Below are positions 1 to 7,000 of a stretch of 64,000 nucleotides of DNA, piece by piece. How positions within the stretch are numbered: the first letter of the stretch is position 1; every line of letters begins with the position of its first letter. The notes beneath the pieces are model-generated. The model was not told the origin of the DNA. It worked only from the letters and a program-made list of their open reading frames with translations, and did not search any database. The position numbers were made by a program, and so were the translations under genes. The DNA is from Tubiluchus corallicola (taxonomy: Eukaryota; Priapulida; Priapulimorpha; Priapulimorphida; Tubiluchidae), in NCBI GenBank assembly GCA_030141605.1, contig JAQGDQ010002393.1, forward strand, positions 1 through 64,000, given 5' to 3'.

Positions 1-34
1 CGAGTATAATAGCCTTTGTAAAGCATAAGAAACA

Positions 35-475
35 ATGAACAGCAGGTTTGCATTTCTTGTATTAATGGTGTTAAGTGCTTGCACCGTGGCACCCAGAAAA
101 ATTGACTATGGGAAAGATCAGTGTTGGTTTTGTAAAATGACTATTGTAGATAGGCAGTACGCAGCTGAAATAGTAACCCAAAAAGGAAAAGTATACAAGT
201 ATGATGCCGTTGAATGTATGCTCAATTATATGAAAAATGAAAATACAGATGAATCTACTTTATCGTATATATTGGTGAATGATTATAATAAACCTTCAGA
301 GTTGATAAAGGCTCAAACATCGTACTATTTAATAAGTAAAGCCTTGCCCAGCCCTATGGGTGCCTACTTAACAGCTTTAAAAAACAAACAGGAAGCAGAA
401 AAAATGAGACAAAAAAAAGGCGGAGAAATATATGATTGGAAAAGTATAAAAAACAAATTTGGAGCAAAGAAGTGA
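35..475 (+). CDS. nosL: NosL-family copper-chaperone lipoprotein
   Basis: The protein is 146 aa. It begins with a lipoprotein signal ending in LSAC (Cys16), so it should be membrane anchored. Next comes the NosL metal-site motif CWFCKM (Cys30, Cys33, Met35), then a DAVECML segment and a PSPMGAYL segment, both typical of the family. NosL proteins bind Cu(I) and supply the copper centres of nitrous-oxide reductase in the nos cluster. The window starts just upstream, so the rest of a nos cluster would lie to the left and cannot be seen; assignment to N2O respiration is inference. The ATG at 35 gives a normal signal peptide. A strong hairpin follows about 55 bases after the stop, suggesting this is the last gene of its operon. 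Confidence 0.85.
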   Translation: MNSRFAFLVLMVLSACTVAPRKIDYGKDQCWFCKMTIVDRQYAAEIVTQKGKVYKYDAVECMLNYMKNENTDESTLSYILVNDYNKPSELIKAQTSYYLISKALPSPMGAYLTALKNKQEAEKMRQKKGGEIYDWKSIKNKFGAKK

Positions 476-530
476 AGTTTGCACATACTATTTATGTACT
501 TGAAAGGTGGCAATTATTAGCTGTATAAAT

Positions 531-569
531 TTTAAAAATCAATGAAACTAAATTTCATTGATTTTTAAA
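531..569. terminator. Hairpin downstream of nosL
   Basis: A perfect 17-bp inverted repeat (531-547 with 553-569) has a 5-base loop. It lies 55 bases after the nosL stop and is A/T rich at both feet, so it could terminate transcription from either side. Confidence 0.6.
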
Positions 570-649
570 GATTAAAGAAAGAAGAATTAAAAGTGCCTAA
601 AATTGCAGAATGACTATTCAGACGCTTTTTAACAAAAACAAACCAGTAT

Positions 650-695
650 ATTATCAATAGGTAGAAAATAGTATATAATAACATTTTGATAATAC
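650..695 (+). repeat. Partial copy of a dispersed intergenic repeat
   Basis: The segment carrying TATCAATAGGTAG resembles the left part of the repeat copy at 49838-49946, on the same strand. It is a short, degraded copy of the family also seen at 6784-6900. Confidence 0.4.
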
Positions 696-740
696 ATAAT
701 AATTACCAAAGCAACATTAACATTATTCTAACAATAGAAT

Positions 741-795
741 TAATGAGCTTCTAACCAATTATTGCCCACGCCCATTTCTACTGTGAGAGGTATTG
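741..795 (-). pseudogene. Detached second copy of the polA 3' end
   Basis: These 55 bases match 2127-2181, the true 3' end of polA, at 53 positions. On the minus strand they still encode the last 17 residues of DNA polymerase I (ending NNWLEAH, stop). The only two differences (752 and 754) turn one CTG leucine codon into TTA, so the peptide is unchanged. Similarity stops at 796. This is a gene-end fragment separated from polA by about 1.33 kb of inserted DNA. Confidence 0.9.
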
Positions 796-960
796 CCTTG
801 TACTAATACAACTGTTATTATTTTTTCGTTGTTTTTTCTTTTCTCTTTGCGATAATGCACTACCTGCAATAGATTTTTTTGACCTTTTACTTGTTCTTTT
901 ATCTCTTAATACTTTAGATGCCTTTGTGGCTACTTTTTTACTAGTTGTTTTTTTTGCCAT
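778..960 (-). CDS. Small Lys/Ser/Thr-rich basic protein
   Basis: This 60-residue protein begins MAKKTTSKKVATKASKVLRD and continues with TSKRSKKSIAGSALSQ. The pattern recalls a widespread uncharacterised family of short, very basic proteins with the core SKKVATKASKVL...AGSALSQ. No function is assigned; nucleic-acid binding is only suggested by charge. The family core ends near SALSQ. The remaining C-terminal residues look foreign: the last codons and the stop lie inside the detached polA fragment, read in a different frame. The native end was therefore probably replaced at the insertion junction. It is the last gene of the island and reads in the same direction as the HNH gene. Confidence 0.55.
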   Translation of the reverse strand: MAKKTTSKKVATKASKVLRDKRTSKRSKKSIAGSALSQREKKKQRKNNNSCISTRQYLSQ

Positions 961-1044
961 TTTATATATTATTTTAGAAATTTAATTTACAATATAAAAA
1001 ACTGTGGTGCAGAATATCTGCACCACAATGAAATAAAACTCAAA

Positions 1045-1332
1045 CTAACTTGTAACTTTACAGTAACGTTCAGCAGGATAATCATCACCTTTACTGCGAT
1101 TATTTTCCCATTGTAATGGTTGTAAATTATCCAAGTTATCTGAGCCTCCTTTGGAAATGGGTATTATATGGTCAATTTCCCAACCATGTTGAGAATTAGT
1201 ATCCCCGTAGTCGCTTCTATACATAGTTGCACCACAGATGTCTTTTCTCCAATAATCAGGATCTTTACCACTTATAATACGACCTTTTTCCCAAACTGCT
1301 TGTTCAGTTTTTTCTATAAAATTTAAAAACAT
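1045..1332 (-). CDS. Small HNH endonuclease
   Basis: This 95-residue protein is essentially a lone HNH domain. The metal-site core is WEIDHIIPISKGG (residues about 51-63), followed by DNLDNLQPLQWENNRSKGD carrying the Asn and last conserved His-equivalent region. The N-terminal part (VWEKGRIISGKDPDYWRKDICGA) matches a family of short free-standing HNH proteins found in bacteria and viruses of microbes. Expected activity is metal-dependent DNA nicking or cleavage. It lies inside the insertion bounded by polA 3'-end copies. That position fits a homing-type endonuclease that once targeted polA, but no target site can be proven here. No clear promoter box is seen directly upstream. Confidence 0.8.
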   Translation of the reverse strand: MFLNFIEKTEQAVWEKGRIISGKDPDYWRKDICGATMYRSDYGDTNSQHGWEIDHIIPISKGGSDNLDNLQPLQWENNRSKGDDYPAERYCKVTS

Positions 1333-1406
1333 AATTATAAAATTTATAAAATTAAATATTATTTATAGGGATAATATTTACCCTCCCCAATAAGTGTAAA
1401 AAAAAC

Positions 1407-1437
1407 TTGCATTAAAGCAAAATTCTTTTTACTTTTG
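1407..1437 (+). promoter_or_regulatory. Bacteroidota-type promoter for a small RNA
   Basis: The -33 box TTG (1407-1409) and the -7 box TACTTTTG (1430-1437) are separated by 20 bases, matching the consensus. The start site should be near 1444. No open reading frame begins downstream on this strand before the terminator at 1519-1550. Confidence 0.65.
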
Positions 1438-1443
1438 TAAAAG

Positions 1444-1550
1444 ATAAAAGCCAATAATTATACAGGTGCAACATTCCTGTAATTGTCTGCTCAGACATAT
1501 ATTACTTTTATCATTTTTAAACGGATATTGTGGGGACAATATCCGTTTTT
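1444..1550 (+). ncRNA. Candidate small non-coding RNA of about 105 nt
   Basis: The stretch runs from a consensus promoter to a strong intrinsic terminator and contains no ATG on this strand. Three stem-loops can be drawn: TACAGG/CCTGTA (1461-1466 with 1476-1481), TGTCT/AGACA (1484-1488 with 1493-1497), and the 13-bp terminator stem. It lies between and opposite to the HNH gene and the 127-residue gene. I do not recognise it as a known RNA family. It may regulate the island genes or be a trans-acting RNA. Confidence 0.5.
1519..1550 (+). terminator. Intrinsic terminator of the candidate small RNA
   Basis: A 13-bp perfect stem (1519-1531 with 1536-1548) with a GGGG loop is followed by a T-rich run on the plus strand. 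The reverse strand lacks a good T-run, so the plus-strand transcript is the likely target. Confidence 0.8.
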
Positions 1551-1553
1551 GTT

Positions 1554-1937
1554 TTATCCTTGTTGCTTCTTTCTTACCTCCCTTTTTATTAATTTGTATA
1601 TTGGTAGTTGTTCAAACTTCTCTTCTGTTTTTACCACATCAAATATTATCCTGTTGTTCCTGTAATCCAGTCCCATATTGTCAAACATCTCTTTTGTTCT
1701 TAAGTAGTAATAATTTCCTGCTTTATGAATTTTAAAAGCACTTTTCCTCTCATTTTCAAATACAATAATATAAAAATTATCATTATCCTCTTCTGTCTTC
1801 GCAAATTGCACGCTTTTTCCTGTATTGATATTTAATATATTAATAGCATTTTCAGAAAAACCTAATCTTCCATTTTTATGTATAGTTAATTTTATATTAC
1901 TTACAAACTTTCCTGCATCTATAAATTTCAAATCCAT
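1554..1937 (-). CDS. Hypothetical protein of 127 residues in the polA island
   Basis: I do not recognise the family. The protein begins MDLKFIDAGKF, has no signal peptide or membrane segment, and looks like a mixed beta protein: short alternating strands such as NFYIIVFEN and NYYYLRTKEMF, then a charged C-terminus ending RKKQQG. The segment FKIHKAGNYYYLRTKEMFDNMGLDY looks like the conserved core. It has its own consensus promoter (1966-1997), which supports it being a real gene. It lies inside the insertion between the two polA 3' ends. Confidence 0.6.
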   Translation of the reverse strand: MDLKFIDAGKFVSNIKLTIHKNGRLGFSENAINILNINTGKSVQFAKTEEDNDNFYIIVFENERKSAFKIHKAGNYYYLRTKEMFDNMGLDYRNNRIIFDVVKTEEKFEQLPIYKLIKREVRKKQQG

Positions 1938-1965
1938 AAAACACTTAATTTAAATAAATAGAGAC

Positions 1966-1997
1966 CAAATATAATGCAATAATTTTAAAAAAACAAA
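1966..1997 (-). promoter_or_regulatory. Promoter of the 127-residue gene
   Basis: On the minus strand the -33 box TTTG (1994-1997) and the -7 box TATATTTG (1966-1973) are 20 bases apart. The gene's ATG lies about 30 bases downstream of the -7 box. Confidence 0.65.
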
Positions 1998-2029
1998 TTT
2001 ATTTTTATTTTGTGTGATAAAAATAAATT
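1996..2029. other. A/T-only hairpin downstream of polA
   Basis: A perfect 13-bp inverted repeat (1996-2008 with 2017-2029) with an 8-base loop. It lies about 100 bases past the polA stop and overlaps the -33 box of the 127-residue gene. It could weaken read-through from polA. Confidence 0.4.
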
Positions 2030-2125
2030 GCATGTAAGAGACTATGCAAATAAAGAGATGTAAAAAAGCATCTTTGAAAAATATTGTAAAAAAGTAAAAG
2101 GGATTAGTAAAAAAAGAAGAAATTT

Positions 2126-4951
2126 TTAATGAGCTTCCAGCCAATTATTGCCCACGCCCATTTCTACTGTGAGAGGTATTGGCAGCTGTATAGCATTCTC
2201 CATCTCCTTTTTTACTATTTCTTTTACAGTAGCTAATTCTGTTTTTAGTGTATCAAAGTTCAGTTCATCGTGAACTTGTAGTATCATTTTACTTTGTAGG
2301 TTTTCTTCCTGAAAACGACGGTGTATGTTTATCATTGCTATTTTGATAGTGTCTGCTGCCGATCCTTGCACTGGTGCATTTATGGCGTTGCGTTCGGCAT
2401 TACCTCTTACAATAGCATTGCGCGAGTTGATGTCTTTTAGATAACGCTTGCGATCTTTTATTGTCTTTACATATCCTTGTTCGCGGGCAAAGGCAATATT
2501 ATTATTCATATATTCTTTAATATGTGGGTAGGTCTTAAAATAATTGTCTATCAATTCCTTTGCCTCTTTACGTGGAATGTTCAACCGTTGCGACAAGCCA
2601 AATGCAGAAATACCATAAATAATACCAAAGTTTGCTACTTTAGCGTATCTTCGCATCTCAGCAGTTACCTCCTGTTTTGTTACACCAAATACTTTGGCTG
2701 CTGTGGTCGTGTGTATGTCTTCTTTATTGTTGAAAGCCTGTATCATATCTGTATCTTTGCTTAGGGCTGCAATAAGGCGAAGTTCTATTTGTGAATAATC
2801 AGCTGATAAAAAAACGTGAGTATTATCAATAGGGACAAAAGCCTTACGTATTTCTCTACCTTGTGCGGTACGTATAGGTATGTTTTGCAAGTTAGGGTGG
2901 TTGGAAGACAGCCTACCCGTAGCAGCTACAGTTTGATTAAATGAGGTGTGTATCCTTCCTGTTTTTGGGTTAATCAACTTGGGAAGAGCTTCTACATAGG
3001 TAGAAAGTAGTTTGGTAAGCGAACGAAATTCTAATATTTTATCAATGATAGGGTGCTTGCTTCTCAACTTTACAAGTGTTTCTTCACTGGTAGAGTATTG
3101 CCCTGTTTTGGTTCTTTTGGCGTTAGGGTCTATTTGCATTTTGTCGAACAATATATCTCCCAACTGTTTTGGAGAAGCAATATTAAACTCCACATTGTCT
3201 CCTGCCATCTTATATATTTCCTGTTTTATCTGTTGGCTTAATTCTTGTAGTTGCTTGGCGTATTCCTCTAGCTCATAGGTATCTATTTTTACTCCCGTAT
3301 ATTCCATTTCGGCCAGTACGTTGATAAGTGGTCCCTCTATTTCCTCATAGAGCTTCAAGGTACCGCTTTCTTGTAGCTGTTTGTATAATATTTCTTTCAG
3401 TTGCCAAGTAATGTCTGCATCCTCACAGGCATAGTCAGAGACTTTTTCAGGAGAAACATCTCTCATACTACCTTGATTTTTACCTTTTTTACCTATCAGG
3501 GTTTCGATAGAGATAGGTGTATAGTTCAGGTAGGTTTGAGCCAAGTAGTCCATACCGTGTTTTAGCTCGGGCTGAAGTATGTAATGAGCCAGCATTGTAT
3601 CAAACAATTTACCTTTTACTTTTATGTCGTACCATTTTAGGACAAGTATATCATATTTAATGTTTTGTCCTATTTTCAAAATACTTTCATCTTCAAAAAC
3701 ATTTTTGAACTCTACAGCTATTTTTTTTGCCTCTACGGTGTCGGCAGGAATAGGTATATAGTAAGCCTCTCCTTTTTTAAAAGAGAAGGATAAGCCTACA
3801 AGTTCAGAGTTATTTGGGTCTAAGCCCGTAGTTTCTGTGTCAAAACAAAATTCTTTCTGTGCAGAAAGCTCAGTGAGCAAATTGGCTCGTTTTGTTTTAG
3901 TATCTACAAGATGATATTTGTGCGAGGTAGTTGTTATTGTTTCCCTTGTTGCAGTGTCATCTGTTTCTTTGCTTGGCGTAGTGGGTTGTGGTGTAGGTGT
4001 AGAACTTCCAAACAATGTGCCTTGCAAGGGAGGGGAGGCGTTTTTTAGGGTAGTGCTTGCAGCTGTTTGTTTGTGTAGTATTTTTTTTGTGAGTGCCTGA
4101 AACTCTAATTCATCAAATACTTTTTCTAATGTTTCAATGTTTTTGTCTTTCAGTTTTAAATCGTCTATTTTTAGGGTAAGCGGCACATCTGTTTTTATTG
4201 TTACCAGCTTGTAGGAAGTTTTTATCTGCTCTATATTATTAATAATATTTTCTTGTTGTTTGCCTTTTAGTTGGTTTGTGTTGGCAATAAGGTTTTCTAC
4301 ACTTTTGAACTGGGCTATAAGTTTTTTTGCCGTTTTTTCACCTATTCCCGGGCATCCCGGAACGTTGTCGGAACTATCTCCCCACAATGCAAGTATATCT
4401 ATTACCTGTTTGGTGTCTTCTATTTCAAACTGTTGTTTTACTTCCTCTACCCCCAGTATTTCTTCCGTTTTGTTAGCACCTCTACGAGGTTTATACATCA
4501 ATATTTTGTCAGTTACCAGTTGAGTATAATCCTTATCAGGGGTCATCATATAAGTGGTATAGCCTTCTTTTTCTGCTTGTAATGCAAGTGTTCCTATGGT
4601 GTCGTCAGCTTCGTATTCGGGTATTTCTACAATGGGTATATTATAGCCTTCTACAATTTGTTTAATGTAGGGTATTGCACTTCTGATATCTTCGGGTGTT
4701 TCTTCACGTTGTGCTTTGTAGGGTTTATAGATTTTGTGGCGGAATGTAGGCCCCGGAGGGTCAAATACTACGGCAATGTGTGTGGGTTGCTCCTTCTCTA
4801 TTATCTCGTTGAGGGTGTTGGTAAAGCCAAAGATAGCCGATGTATTTTGCCCCTTAGAGTTATAGCGTGGGTTCTTTATAAAGGCATAATAAGCCCGATA
4901 AATAAGAGCATAAGCATCCAGCAGAAATAGTTTCTTTTCGTTGGTGGTCAT
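2126..4951 (-). CDS. polA: DNA polymerase I
   Basis: This 941-residue protein has all three PolA domains. The N-terminal 5'-3' exonuclease/flap domain (about 1-300) carries LFLLDAYALIYRAYYAF, the acidic EADDTIG motif and the GIGEKTAKKL helix-hairpin-helix. A Pro/Thr linker follows, then the 3'-5' exonuclease domain with intact FDTETTGLD and a later DADITWQL-type motif. The polymerase domain has motif A SADYSQIELRL, motif B RRYAKVANFGIIYG and motif C QVHDELNFD. It fills Okazaki gaps and serves in repair. The gene starts 6 bases after a truncated ATPase gene, and both share the promoter at 5185-5214. The final 17 codons are duplicated at 741-795, marking an insertion directly downstream. Confidence 0.97.
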   Translation of the reverse strand: MTTNEKKLFLLDAYALIYRAYYAFIKNPRYNSKGQNTSAIFGFTNTLNEIIEKEQPTHIAVVFDPPGPTFRHKIYKPYKAQREETPEDIRSAIPYIKQIVEGYNIPIVEIPEYEADDTIGTLALQAEKEGYTTYMMTPDKDYTQLVTDKILMYKPRRGANKTEEILGVEEVKQQFEIEDTKQVIDILALWGDSSDNVPGCPGIGEKTAKKLIAQFKSVENLIANTNQLKGKQQENIINNIEQIKTSYKLVTIKTDVPLTLKIDDLKLKDKNIETLEKVFDELEFQALTKKILHKQTAASTTLKNASPPLQGTLFGSSTPTPQPTTPSKETDDTATRETITTTSHKYHLVDTKTKRANLLTELSAQKEFCFDTETTGLDPNNSELVGLSFSFKKGEAYYIPIPADTVEAKKIAVEFKNVFEDESILKIGQNIKYDILVLKWYDIKVKGKLFDTMLAHYILQPELKHGMDYLAQTYLNYTPISIETLIGKKGKNQGSMRDVSPEKVSDYACEDADITWQLKEILYKQLQESGTLKLYEEIEGPLINVLAEMEYTGVKIDTYELEEYAKQLQELSQQIKQEIYKMAGDNVEFNIASPKQLGDILFDKMQIDPNAKRTKTGQYSTSEETLVKLRSKHPIIDKILEFRSLTKLLSTYVEALPKLINPKTGRIHTSFNQTVAATGRLSSNHPNLQNIPIRTAQGREIRKAFVPIDNTHVFLSADYSQIELRLIAALSKDTDMIQAFNNKEDIHTTTAAKVFGVTKQEVTAEMRRYAKVANFGIIYGISAFGLSQRLNIPRKEAKELIDNYFKTYPHIKEYMNNNIAFAREQGYVKTIKDRKRYLKDINSRNAIVRGNAERNAINAPVQGSAADTIKIAMINIHRRFQEENLQSKMILQVHDELNFDTLKTELATVKEIVKKEMENAIQLPIPLTVEMGVGNNWLEAH
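2127..2181 (-). repeat. Intact polA 3' end, partner of the copy at 741-795
   Basis: This is the right-hand member of the 55-bp direct repeat bounding the island (53 of 55 identical). It is part of the functional polA reading frame. Confidence 0.9.
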
Positions 4952-4957
4952 TGTTTA

Positions 4958-5158
4958 TTATTTTTGTATTTTCTTTATCCATTGTTCAAAACGAGAACAT
5001 TTTTGTAGTAGGATTTCTATTCCTGCTTCCATAAAAAACTGTATAAGATTGGTTTTGCCTGCTCCGTTACCTCCTATGAGCAGGTTGATAGGTTTTAACT
5101 GTATTGTCTGTTTTTTTATAGACTTGAAATTCTCTATTTCTATCCTGTCTATGGGCAT
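4958..5158 (-). pseudogene. Truncated AAA/RecF-like ATPase N-terminus
   Basis: This 66-residue frame begins MPIDRIEIENFKSIKKQTI and contains a Walker A motif GGNGAGKTN (about residues 29-37). That is the start of SMC/RecF-type ATPases of the AAA_21 kind, which normally run to 350-600 residues. No Walker B, signature or D-loop follows; the frame stops 6 bases before polA. It is either a remnant whose rest was deleted or a short leader gene kept because it lies behind the polA promoter. Function as an ATPase is unlikely. Confidence 0.55.
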
Positions 5159-5184
5159 AATTTATACTTATGTAACGTTATCTA

Positions 5185-5214
5185 CAAAAGTAGCGGTTTT
5201 AGCAATATTAACAA
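5185..5214 (-). promoter_or_regulatory. Promoter for the ATPase remnant and polA
   Basis: On the minus strand the -33 TTG (5212-5214) and -7 TACTTTTG (5185-5192) are 19 bases apart. The start site should fall near 5178, about 20 bases before the ATG at 5158. Confidence 0.7.
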
Positions 5215-5430
5215 GTATTTTAATTTGGCAATATTTTAATTTAATAATGTTTTGTTACTTTTTACTTGTAATTTTTAATTTGAACCAAGTATAAAGCCTT
5301 TATAATAATGGAAGTGAGTGAATGCAAAAAGTTAGTTGTTAATACTTTTGATTATATGTAATTAATCATATTTTGAATTAGTTTTACCTATATTTTAAGT
5401 TAGTTTTACCTATACTTTTTTCATAAGGGC

Positions 5431-5438
5431 TATGTTTG
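5431..5438 (+). promoter_or_regulatory. -7 box of the porin gene
   Basis: TATGTTTG matches TAnnTTTG; no good -33 box is seen. It overlaps the TTG that would start a longer protein (5436), which supports the ATG at 5484 as the true start. Confidence 0.45.
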
Positions 5439-5483
5439 CAACGTGATAAAAAAAGAATATTAACTGTTTATAAAATTGTAATA

Positions 5484-6743
5484 ATGAAATTTTTATTAAA
5501 ACAAATGGGTTTAGCACTATTAGTATTATCTGCTAATAATAGTATTAATGCCCAAGAACAGGATACCCCCCTTGCACCTACTTCTGTAAAAACAGACAAC
5601 TCAAATGCTTGGTACAATAAGATTAAAATAGGTGGTTATATGCAGTTTCGTTATAACGATTTATACAAGACCAATGCTGATATGGAATCTTCGCAAGGAG
5701 ATCGTACTTATGGAGGCTATGATGGTTTTTCCATTCGGAGGATGCGTATGAAGATACAAGGACAAATACATCCGAGAGTGTTCTTTTATTTTCAACCTGA
5801 TTTTGCCTCTGATGGTAGAAATTTGGGGCAATTACGCGATGCTTATTTTGACTTATATCTTGATGAAGGAGGAACTTTTCGCATTCGGGCAGGACAAAGT
5901 AAAGTGCCTTTTGGTTTTGAGAATCTACAATCTTCCCAAAATAGGCTGGGACTTGATAGGGACGACCCTATTAACAGTGCTTTTAAAGATGAGCGAGACT
6001 TGGGAATAGGTCTATACTGGGCTTCCAAAGAAATTAGGGAACGTTTTAAATTTCTTACAAAAAGTGGGCTAAAAGGTAGTGGCGATTATGGTGCATTGTC
6101 TCTTTATGTGTTCAACGGACAAAAAGCTAACGAGTTAGTTCCTGATGTAGATAAATTGCATCATATTGTTTTAAGGGCTACTTATCCTTTCAAACTTACT
6201 TCGGGGCAATTCATTGAGGCTTCCTTGCAAGCTTATACGGGGAAGCACGTTACAAAAGTTGTAGAAGATAATATTTTTGTAAAAGATGAGTTGGATGCAG
6301 AAGGTAACCCTATTCCGGCAAGAGACCATCCTTTTAGAGATAAACGCATAGCAGCTAGTTTTATATACTATCCACAACCTTTTGGTTTTCAAGGGGAGGT
6401 AGTCTATGGCGAAGGTCCTGAATACCAGCCTAGTACTAATACTATAGGAGTGCAAGAACTAATAGGGGGGTATGTCCAACTAATGTATATGGCAAAGGTG
6501 AATGACCATATAATTACTCCTTTTACCCGTTGGCAATATTATGATGGGGGTAAGAAATTTGAACAAGATGCGAGGTCTTATACTGTAAAAGAAGCAGAGA
6601 TAGGAGTGGAGTGGCAACCAATAAAAGCTTTTGAACTGACAGTGATGTATGTGGTTGCAGACAGACGAGCAGAAGACTCTTTCAAACGAGACAATTTGCA
6701 AAATGGGCAGCTGATAAGAATACAACTACAAGTGAACTATTAG
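5484..6743 (+). CDS. Phosphate-selective porin O/P-type outer-membrane protein
   Basis: From the ATG at 5484 the protein has 419 residues and starts with a clean signal peptide ending SINAQ. The mature part is a beta-barrel of the OprP/OprO kind: IKIGGYMQFRYN, then FSIRRMRMKIQGQIHPRVFFYFQPDF, a DAYFDL strand, RIRAGQSKVPFGFENLQSS and alternating amphipathic strands to a C-terminal aromatic-rich strand. Family members are trimeric anion or polyphosphate channels; the true substrate cannot be read from sequence. An earlier in-frame TTG at 5436 lies inside the -7 box and is rejected as the start. The gene stands alone, followed by an intergenic repeat. Confidence 0.85.
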   Translation: MKFLLKQMGLALLVLSANNSINAQEQDTPLAPTSVKTDNSNAWYNKIKIGGYMQFRYNDLYKTNADMESSQGDRTYGGYDGFSIRRMRMKIQGQIHPRVFFYFQPDFASDGRNLGQLRDAYFDLYLDEGGTFRIRAGQSKVPFGFENLQSSQNRLGLDRDDPINSAFKDERDLGIGLYWASKEIRERFKFLTKSGLKGSGDYGALSLYVFNGQKANELVPDVDKLHHIVLRATYPFKLTSGQFIEASLQAYTGKHVTKVVEDNIFVKDELDAEGNPIPARDHPFRDKRIAASFIYYPQPFGFQGEVVYGEGPEYQPSTNTIGVQELIGGYVQLMYMAKVNDHIITPFTRWQYYDGGKKFEQDARSYTVKEAEIGVEWQPIKAFELTVMYVVADRRAEDSFKRDNLQNGQLIRIQLQVNY

Positions 6744-6783
6744 GTAATGTATTAGCAGTTGATGGCAAGTAGTATGTCATAGT

Positions 6784-6900
6784 TGCCAAAGTAGGTATCT
6801 TATGTATTTTTAAGACTCCTGATATTTTGCTGTTGCAAAGTTCAGGGATAACACTAATATTGTGTATTAATTTTCTGTCAATAGGTAATACATTATCATA
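6784..6900 (+). repeat. Dispersed intergenic repeat, copy A
   Basis: This segment is clearly similar to the reverse complement of 49838-49946 over about 110 bp. Shared blocks include AGGTATCTTATGT, CCTGATATTTTG and CAATAGGTA. A small stem with core TTTTGC/GCAAAG sits in the middle. It contains no reading frame; the type resembles a small non-autonomous repeat. Confidence 0.55.
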
Positions 6901-7000
6901 AATTTTATATATTTGGTTTTTCAAAATGATGCTGTTTTTTTGAATTAAAAGAATAATAATTATATACAGTCAAAATATTGTTTAATTATCAAATTAACTT

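Larger units (their letters stand above)
741..2181. mobile_element. Putative small insertion at the polA 3' end
   Basis: DNA between 796 and 2126 is bounded by two 55-bp direct copies of the polA end (741-795 and 2127-2181). Inside are a small basic protein gene, an HNH nuclease gene, a candidate small RNA and a 127-residue unknown protein. This layout is what insertion at a gene's 3' end with restoration of the last codons would leave. No integrase or transposase is present. The HNH protein is the only candidate for mobility; its role is inferred. Confidence 0.55.

Noticed and set aside
741-795. A tRNA-type attachment site
   Set aside because: The repeated sequence is the end of polA, with no tRNA similarity and no integrase nearby.
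1466-1735. Plus-strand frames overlapping the island
   Set aside because: They run across the terminator at 1519-1550 and lie antisense to a gene with its own promoter; composition is not coding-like.
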